Made by a program: the position numbers and the translations under genes
Shown here: positions 56,663-64,000 of the stretch, in pieces
How positions within the stretch are numbered: position 1 is the first letter of the stretch
Layout: each line of letters starts with the position of its first letter
From: Romanomermis culicivorax
Taxonomy: Eukaryota > Nematoda > Enoplea > Mermithida > Mermithidae
Length of the DNA stretch: 64,000 nucleotides
Direction of reading: 5' to 3'
Assembly: GCA_963922205.1 (NCBI GenBank)
Contig: CAWUHX010000081.1
Location: forward strand, 124,001 to 188,000
Notes under the pieces: model-generated
Database searches by the model: none
The model's input: the letters and a program-made list of their open reading frames with translations, nothing else
What the model was told of the DNA's origin: nothing

Positions 56663-57501
56663 CAGTGTTTTTTTTGTGCCAAAACGTGGTTTTTGGCACA
56701 AAAAATTTGGGATGGCACAAAAAATTTTGAGCGTTTGGCCCAATTGGCACAAATTTTTTGACTGGTCCAAGGCTAAATTTCCTTTATTTTTAGTCATTTT
56801 AGGGGCTGAAAACGCAAAATTTTCTCGGCGCTTCGCGCCGATTCAATGAGTTTAATATTAACTGCTTTCCTTTGTCTCAAAAACGCGAGCGGATTCTATT
56901 CGAATAGTATATTTTTATTATCGCAACAGACTTTGAGATAGTCAATGACTGGCTAAAAGGTAAAAATTATTAACTTTCTCTGTTCATTCAGTTGGATTGA
57001 GAACCGAAACTTATATTTTTGATGTTGATTCAAACAAAAAAATCGACATTTTTGGAACAATTATTCAATTAAAAATTTATGCGAGGCGACTTTCGACTAA
57101 GCTTTTTTTACGAGAAAGCAATTATTAGACAAGACATCCTAATCTCATTTTTAATAGTTGTTAGGAAGGAAGCCGAAAAATAAAGGAAAACTTCACGACA
57201 AAAAGTCCATAAAAATTTCTCAATTTTCGCAGCATTCAATTTTTTTTGGATCGTAGAAACCGTTTTCTAGATCATTTTTTCTTATCTCACTGACGTGGTT
57301 AGAGAAAATAGAGCAGGCACGATTTTTATGGCGGTGAAAGTATCTTTAGTTATAGTTTTTATCAAACTTTTGGCACAAAACCTTCCTAAGGTTTTCAGTA
57401 CTTACGTTTTTAGAGTGAAAAATTTTTTTGTGTAATTGGCACAAATTTTTTTGGCCCTTTGTGCCAGTTGGCACAAATTTCCGTGCACAAAAAAAACGCT
57501 G
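56663..57501. mobile_element. Family B MITE, copy B4 (839 bp, perfect 8-bp duplication)
   Basis: Starts CAGTGTTTTTTTTGTGCC and ends GTGCACAAAAAAAACGCTG. Duplication GAGTGCAC is perfect (56655-56662, 57502-57509); its last three bases are the first bases of A4, so B4 inserted at the very terminus of A4. Hairpin TCGGCGCTTCGCGCCGA at 56825-56841. Confidence 0.93.
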
Positions 57502-57506
57502 GAGTG

Positions 57507-58765
57507 CACTGTTTTTTTTCACGAACTTTTTTCCACTAATGTGGAAAGGGGTCAAATTTTTTTTCCACAGGTGGAAAAATTTGTTTTCGTCTTAAAATCC
57601 TCGTTTTTGCGCTTGAAAATGCTCATAAACGCTTTATTTAAGTGTTTTTGAGCTTTTTAAAGCATTCTGATAACCATTCTGATCATATAACTCAAAAATT
57701 AGATTTAAATTTTGTGTTCATAAATCGTAATTTCTAGAAATTTATCATTCGAAAAAATTTTAAAACCATTGATTTGTTCGTAACCTTTCATAAATTTGAC
57801 CGAAAAGTTATGAGTCAGAAGCGTAGAAATTTTCCAAAAATACTTCCATGAAGCTTTTGAATTGAATTTACGTCAAGAGAAGAACAAACGCTTTAAAAAG
57901 TTGAGAAAGTTGACGTATTGATCCTTCTCAAAAAATGTGTCAAGGAAAAAATGTGAATCTTCATTATATATCAAGATAAAATATTGAAGATTACCAATTA
58001 AAACATGAGATAATACGTTTAGAATGATGAAAATAGATTAAGTGATAAGTGAAGGTATAGACATGCTAGAAGCTGCACCTGAGCTAAGAAAAAAATAATG
58101 CTTATTAAAGTTATAACCAGCGCGAAGCGCCGAAAAATTTTGAGATTTGGACCTCCTAAAATGCACCAAAATGCATCTTTTCAATATGAAAACCCCAAAT
58201 TTTTTTTCCACATTTGTGGAAAGGCCTCAAAAAGTTTTTCCACATTCTAAATTTTTTTGGGTAATATGGCGAATATGTCCCTAGAGCAAAATTTTACAAA
58301 CAACATATTTTCTGATAGAGTTCATCATGCTGAATCTAATGAAATAAAAATAAACTTGCGGTCTCTAATATTTCGCGATTTATATTTTTGAATTTTCAGA
58401 CAAAATGGCTCTAAATTTAATCAGGATTTATAACATTACAAAAGATGATGATGAGTTAATTCGGATGTTACGTGTGTGGGGAGGGACATATAGGTTTAGG
58501 CTGCTCAGGCTTAGGCTTGGGGTTAGGCTTAGGGTCTACTGCTTAGGCTTAGGCTTAGGCTTTGCGAATAAAACGTTGACAATTTTTAAGTTGTTTTGTC
58601 TATATCTTTTGAACTACTTGTGATCGCAAGCTAGTTTTTATTTCGTTGGATGCAGAATGAAAAGTTGTTCTAGAAAACATAGTTTTTAAAAATTTTGGCG
58701 CTAGGGACATATTCGCCAAAAATTTCTTTTTTTCCACATTAGCGCAAATGTGAAAAAAACTGCTG
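57507..58765. mobile_element. Family A MITE, copy A4 (TTCCAC-type ends), interrupted by element K
   Basis: Left end CACTGTTTTTTTTCACG; TTTTTCCACTAATGTGGAAAG and CCACATTTGTGGAAAGG modules near 57528 and 58210. Shorter body than A1-A3 (a deletion near 57680). The right terminal module CCACATTAGCGCAAATGTG resumes after element K at 58735. Hairpin CAGCGCGAAGCGCCG near 58120. Confidence 0.82.
58267..58718. mobile_element. Element K (452 bp, ~108-bp inverted termini)
   Basis: TGGCGAATATGTCCCTAG (58267-58284) and its exact complement (58701-58718) begin inverted termini that stay similar for about 108 bases each. Between them is a cluster of TTAGGC units (58496-58562). The open frame 58405-58623 just reads the cluster (GLGLG-type residues) and is not a real gene. 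Confidence 0.85.
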
Positions 58766-59141
58766 CAGTGTTTTTTTTGTGCACGGACATTTGTGGCCAT
58801 TGGCGCAAGGGGGGAAAATTTGTGCCAATGGCACCAAAAAAATTTTTTACCCTAAAAACGTACTGAAAATCTCTGAAAAGTTTTGTGCCAAAAGTTTGAT
58901 AAAGACATACTTAACTATAAAGATACTTTCACGTTCACTGCACTAATTTGCCTGAAAATCGTGCCTACTCTGTTTTCTCTAATCGCGTCAGTGAGATTAG
59001 AAAAACCTATCTAGAAAACGGTTTCTGCGATTTGGAAAGAAATCGAATTCTGTGAGAATTTAGATATTTTTATGAACTTTGTCAGGAAGTTTATATTTTT
59101 TTACACTTTTCGGCTATGAATTTCTTCCTTCCTAAAAACCA
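58766..59141. mobile_element. Family B MITE fragment, copy B5
   Basis: Begins CAGTGTTTTTTTTGTGCACG and follows the left part of B2 (TTTTGTGCCAAAAGTTTGAT at 58881) until about 59140, where a different terminus starts (CAGGCCCGTATTTAGAGGCG, hAT-like, 59142). The remainder of that second element could not be delimited. Confidence 0.7.
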
Positions 59142-59310
59142 GGCCCGTATTTAGAGGCGGGGGAAGGGGGAATCATCCTGAATTTTTTTAGAATAAAATT
59201 TTCAGCAATATCATTGCACTTATACATCACAATTCCCAAATTAAAACATTATATTTATATACTTTTCGTAAAACATATAATTTAGCCACTATGCAAAAAT
59301 GATTTTCTTT

Positions 59311-61197
59311 TTATTCCGTAAATTCAAAAAAAAATTTTGGGGAATTCCCCCATTTTTTAAGAATCCTGGATAAAAATTCGATTACATCGTTTTTTAAATA
59401 TGTCAACATTAAGAGCGGACGCAACATGACTATAGGTAACATATTCCACGTATCAATATATCTATTACAAAAATCTTTTTTGAGTAATCGCGTACGAAAT
59501 TTTGATTTTATATAATCTATACGGGTTGTTAACACGATAATTAAAAGCACTGTACACAAAAAAATTATTTGAGTCCAGAATGAACATAGCATAAATCAGT
59601 TATATTTCTTCTAAATTCAAGAGAATGCAGGCTGGCAGACTTCAATCTTTCTTGATAATTCTTAGAGTTAAAGCCATATAATCGTTTTCTGAACCACTTC
59701 TGAACTTTCTTTACCCTTTGTATTTCACCCATTAGATAAGGATTCCAAATAGGACTACCATATTTTCAAGGATTGGCCGAAGACAAGTTTTAAATGCCCT
59801 GATTTTTAATTCATTTATATTTGAGTTGAGACATTTGAAAATTAGAATTGATACCCTAGAAGCCTTCTTGATCATGTAATCACAGTGTGGAACAAAACTG
59901 AGTTTTTCATCAACATAAACACCAAAAGCTTTCATTTCAGTGACAGCATCAAGATCACATTCACCGATTCTGTACTGATTGGATGGATTATTTTTCCCCA
60001 TATGTAAAACTGCACATTTAGGCAATGACATACTAAGTTGCCATTCCTCAGACCATTTATAGAAGCTGTTTAAATCTTCCTGCATTAGTACTGAATTGCA
60101 TGCGTTAGTAAAAAATTTTGCATCATCCGCATAGAGATCACTTTTAATTATATCACTCAGATCATTTTAAATATCAGGAACAATGTTGGACCTAACACAC
60201 TTCCTTGAGGAACAACACTCATTATTGGAGTTGGAGTAGAAATGGCATCACTTAGTTTTACACATTGAGTTCTATTTGTTAGAAAGTTGCAAATCCAATT
60301 CATTGTGAATTTATCAATTTTATATCCTTGCAGTTTTTGTAAAAGCTTTGAATGTGAGACAGTATCAAATGCTTTCTTAAAATCGATGTATACAACATCA
60401 ACAGGAACTTGATCATCCAACTTCTTAACCCACTTAGTTTTACATTCAAGAAGTTTTGAGACACATGATTTATTCTTTCTGAATCCAAACTGCTTACTAC
60501 TGAATAAGGCATATCTGTCAAGATGACCTACAATACCTTTATTAATTATTCCTTCCATGATTTTGCACTACAAAGTGATATGGGCCTGTAGTTTTCAACT
60601 TTGTTACGATCCCCTTTTTTGAAGATTGGAACAATGTATGATGTTTTCCATAAATCAGGTAATGTGCCAGTCCTATAAGAAACCTCAAAGATAACACTAA
60701 GAGGTTCAGCAAGAACAAGGTGTAACTTTTTCAGAAAGTAGGCGCACAGACCATCAGGTCCATGCGAAAATGTGGGTTTTAGATTTTTCAATGCCAACAA
60801 AACTTTCATGATATCAAATTTATTTGACTTGCGATATTCAAATCCTTTACCAGGAAAAGGGGGACTTTTTCGGTCATCAACAGTTAAGACAGTTGTAAAA
60901 TATTTGTTGGAAATATCACATTTGTCGAAGTCACTACTAACTTCGATATTATGATAATGCAATGTCGGGATCGTTTCTCGCTTTACAGTTTTGCTGTTGA
61001 CAAATTCATAAAACTTTTTTAAGGAGGGGGATTTCAATAGAGTTTCTTCTTTCTTAGCATAATGGATATTCATTTCGTTTTTAAGTTTATTTGAAATCAA
61101 CTTCTACCTGTTCTTATTTTCAGCATTTCTGTTGTTGGTATATATACTCCACAATTTACGTTTTCCCTTTTTTAATCTTCTCAAAAATATTTTGACA
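59311..61197 (-). pseudogene. Non-LTR retrotransposon (LINE) relic, reverse transcriptase to 3' end
   Basis: Minus-strand pieces in several frames: pre-RT and first RT blocks (61100-60546: HGPDGLCAYFLKKL, YIVPIFKKGDRNKVENYRPI), middle (60558-60157: YIDFKKAFDTVSH, VPQGSVLGPTLFLIF), the YADD box near 60130-60120 (DLYADDAKFF), the thumb (60085-59732) and the C-terminal region down to 59311 (FCNRYIDTWNMLP). At least three frameshifts and a stop near 61107 show it is dead. It preserves the 3' portion missing from the 14.9-kb copy; no endonuclease. Confidence 0.88.
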
Positions 61198-61209
61198 TTT
61201 TTAACAAAT

Positions 61210-61412
61210 AAAAGTGATTAAAATTATACTCATTGACTCGACGCGAAGCGCCTAGAAAATTTCACGTTTTCAGCCCCTAAAATGACTAAAAATCAAGGAA
61301 ATTAACCTTCGACCAGTCAAACGATTTGTACCAATTGGCACAAACGCTTAAATTTTTTGTGCCATTCGAAATTTTCCTGTGCCAAAAGCCATATTTTGGC
61401 AAAAAACACTGG
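61210..61412. mobile_element. Family B MITE fragment, copy B6
   Basis: Right-end portion in B1/B2 orientation: CGACGCGAAGCGCCT (61240, decayed hairpin), ACCAATTGGCACAAACGCTT, then TGTGCCAAAAGCCATATTTT, ending in GGCAAAAAACACTG. Confidence 0.75.
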
Positions 61413-61544
61413 TGGCGTGTCAAAGTTTTTTGTGCCAAAAAACAATCAAGCAATGCCCGGCGAGAACTGTCATCAGTTTGATCGGTCGAAAATTTTATCG
61501 ATTTTTCAGTTTTTTCCTCGGAAAATTTTCTGGCTTGGTCTTTA

Positions 61545-61775
61545 TGATCATTCATACTTGCTTTTTCCAACAGAACGGATCATCAACAGCTTGAAAATTT
61601 CAGCCTGAAAATTCACTTTTGGTCGGAAAGGATAATTGTAATCTTGCGGAAAATGACTGACAGTAACCTGTAACCGAACAGAACGACAATTTTCCTTTCG
61701 CTCGGTTACGTTCCGTCGATTGATTTCCGTTTCTTCCCGTCGGAAAAAGCACGTTTATAAATGATCTTTTAGGTT
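61545..61775. mobile_element. Family J MITE, copy J2
   Basis: Matches J1 (48698-48916) across its length: CTTGCTTTTTCCAACAGAACGG at the left, CCGTCGATTGATTTCCGT and CCCGTCGGAAAAAGC at the right. Ends ATGATCATT/AATGATC are short inverted repeats. Confidence 0.75.
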
Positions 61776-62164
61776 TAGGCTTAAACTTACGGTTAGGAAG
61801 CAGTGCTACATTTTCTGACAATCAAATCAGTGATATAAATATTTGCGATCAATGAAAAATGACACAGTGTTTTCGACTAATCAAATTGACGGCAGTACTT
61901 GCTCTGCACTACTTTGTGCCAAAACACGGTTTTTGGCATCGAATTTTTGCTTTTCAAATCTGTCTGTGAGCAAACTACGGCAAATTTGATTCTACTAATG
62001 TACTACTACTATATGTGTGCTTTTATGGTATACATAGACTATTGACAGATTTATATCTTTAATGTACAAAGTGTTTTATTAAAGTGCGACTTTTTTGAAG
62101 TCAATTCAAATAATTAGTTGTTTCGATAGCTTAGAAGGACACCAATAAGTGTACAGAAGATCAA

Positions 62165-62395
62165 CAAAAAATAATCCAAAACGTCAATTTTATCGGCACT
62201 TCGCGCCATGAATACATTTTTTATAGTTATTTAGACAAAAATTACTATTTTTTAACCGTTTTTCGGAACTTTTTTGTGAAAAAGTCGAATTTTTTCCTTC
62301 AGAGACCCGTCCCCCTGAAATTTTGGGGAATCAGTGACCCACAAAAAGTCGACTGACCCCCCAGACTACGATACATTGTTACATGTATGAGCCAA
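62165..62395. repeat. Family E repeat, copy E5 (reversed, partial)
   Basis: TCGGCACTTCGCGCCATGAAT (62191) and GAAATTTTGGGGAATCAGTGA match E3; ends at TTACATGTATG. 61.78-62.16 kb before it has only a stray GTGCCAAAACACGG family B terminus (61915-61935). Confidence 0.7.
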
Positions 62396-63200
62396 AGTTA
62401 TGAACTATGAACTGAATTTGATCTACCTATCCTCCTTTCCGACACGAATCACTGGAAAATTTTGTAGAATTTTACTATATGGACGCCTGTAAATCGATGT
62501 TTTTAAGACTTATTCCATGACTCAAGGTTTAGTTTTGCAGTCTAGAATGATATTCAGACTTGAGCAATGAGATGATGTTTTCAATCAGCTAACCTTCTGG
62601 AAGATCAGCTTGAAGTCAATAATATGTCATAAATTCGGGTGAAACAGCAAGAAGGATAAAAAAACTTCCGGCGTGAAGCGCCGACAATTTCAATTAATTT
62701 TAATATTAAAACACTGCAATGAACTTTGTCAACATTTATTTCCTGAATAATCTAAAATCATCATTTTCCATTCAAGAAAAAATTTAAAAATCACATGGAA
62801 AAAATGCAAATTGAAAACCAGCATGATATGAAAATTGACTTTTGCATCGTGCACAAACGCCCTAAAAAATTGTGCGCGAACTCTGGAAATTGTGCTCAAT
62901 GCAAAAAACAGCCTGTTTTCAGTGCTGTATTTACGTTTTTATCCAATTTCGAGCGATAATCTTTTTCTTGGTTTTCAGTATATATTTAAAAGGAAAAAAC
63001 TGGTACCACTGCATGTGGTTCACACCCATCTCGAGACGTTATGCACTCATAAGCAATATTGAGGAGAATCAACGGCACGAGCACGGAGTCATGTTGGCAG
63101 ACCCGATGTGTCCGTCCCGTTAAATAGTTCCAACAATCCACTATGCTTTAGTGAGTACATATAACGTTATAAGATGGGTGTTGACCAGACGTAGTAATAA
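62396..63200. other. Unassigned DNA with one GCGTGAAGCGCC hairpin
   Basis: CCGGCGTGAAGCGCCGA at 62668-62684 marks a probable remnant of one of the hairpin-bearing families, but neither end is visible. Two overlapping short frames (62835-63123) show no recognisable protein. Confidence 0.4.
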
Positions 63201-63204
63201 AAAA

Positions 63205-63425
63205 CGTTTTTGTGCTATCGACCCGAATTTTTTGGCCTCTTGTGCCAACCAGCGTTCCTTGTGGTCAAACACGATTTGTGGCTAGAAAACTTTGGAATGG
63301 CTCAGAAAATTTGAGCGCTTGTTTCCACAGGATTTTGATCGGTCAAAGACTAAATTTTGCTGTTTTCTGAATACTTTAGGAGCTGAAATCTTAAATTTTC
63401 TCTGCAATTTCGCACCGAATCCTTT
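63205..63425. mobile_element. Family B MITE fragment, copy B7 (strongly diverged)
   Basis: In the B4 orientation: GTGGCTAGAAAACTTTGGAATGG, CTCAGAAAATTTGAGCGCTTG, GATCGGTCAAAGACTAAATTT, GGAGCTGAAATCTTAAATTTTC. The TGTGCC motifs have mostly decayed. Beyond it, 63.43-64.0 kb holds no supported gene; the last bases (TCTTTCCACAAATCTGGAAAG) look like the start of another family A end. Confidence 0.55.
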
Positions 63426-64000
63426 CCTTACATCTTTGCAGATGATCCCAAAATGTTTAACGGATCAGCCAGATGAATTGTTTCACATTCTGATGTAAAC
63501 AAAAAACAAAATTGACTTTCAGTCCAAAGAAAATAAAATGAGTGTGTCATTCGATAAATATAATGTTCTGTTGTATAAATTACTATCTTGTAAGATGGTA
63601 ATATCCCGGGTACAATACAAGTTACAGGCCTGGGTATAACAATGACTAGTAGCTCATCCTGCTCACTTCTCAAATTTTCAAGGAAGACTCATGAGCTGCA
63701 AATCTGATGCCTACTTGAAAGTTCAAGCGGTAGAAATAAAAATGGGTCACTGGATTTTTTAGAAAAATGGCTTGTCTAGCGTACACTTAGCTACACACTA
63801 CCGTTCGGTATCATTGCTATCATACGCACCGACCTGCACTTTCAGTGGCAAAAAACAATCTGTTTCATAAGTTTAGCCTCAAAAAATGCATAACCACTTG
63901 GTACATATATAGGTACCTTAATTTAAACATGATAATGTTAAATGTCGCTACCACCACACACATCAAGCATTTTAGGGTCTTTCCACAAATCTGGAAAGAT

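Noticed and set aside
58405-58623. Frame with GLGLG-rich residues
   Set aside because: It is a translation of the TTAGGC-type microsatellite inside element K.

Overview
The window is nuclear DNA from an animal, most likely an AT-rich, transposon-loaded invertebrate genome. Three protein-coding genes can be reassembled exon by exon with GT-AG introns: a STOML1/UNC-24-type stomatin-SCP2 protein (+, 20690-28051), a glucose-6-phosphatase catalytic subunit (-, 42297-37994) and a flavin-containing monooxygenase (+, 50796-55791). All three reading frames join without stops or frameshifts, and their lengths (486, 345 and 535 aa) are close to those of their families. I cannot name the lineage. No prokaryotic genes, rRNA genes or convincing intact tRNA genes were seen.

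Layout. 1-5.1 kb is gene-free and repetitive: a ~65-bp array carrying TGACGTCA, a degenerate short repeat, GC-rich units and a ~0.9-kb AT-only tract. 5.2-20.5 kb is a field of non-autonomous DNA transposons (families A-E below), two non-LTR retrotransposon relics, a tRNA-derived SINE and two arrays of perfect or near-perfect palindromes. 20.7-28.05 kb is the STOML1-like gene; its fourth intron is mostly a 1,018-bp foldback-like element that landed two bases inside the splice donor. 28.4-37.3 kb holds an 808-bp hAT-type MITE and a large inverted-repeat element, one arm of which is split by a 3-kb insertion with a 15-bp target duplication. 38.0-42.3 kb is the glucose-6-phosphatase gene. 42.5-50.4 kb is intergenic with several inverted-repeat elements. 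50.8-55.8 kb is the FMO gene, whose introns are full of nested elements. 55.9-64 kb is a pile-up of the same families plus a third LINE relic.

The genes have no evident shared pathway; each works independently at membranes: FMO and glucose-6-phosphatase at the endoplasmic reticulum by family knowledge, STOML1 at endosomal or plasma membranes.

The most unusual content is in the repeats. Families A, B and C share one design (CA[C/G]TG plus T-run ends, 8-bp target duplications, clustered subterminal motifs), but the subterminal motif differs as a set between copies: TGTGCC, TTCCAC, TTCCCC, TTCTGCAC or TTCCTC. Most also carry the same internal hairpin, GGCGC-GAA-GCGCC. An array at 17485-17805 alternates 27-bp palindromes with two spacer types arranged in mirror order.
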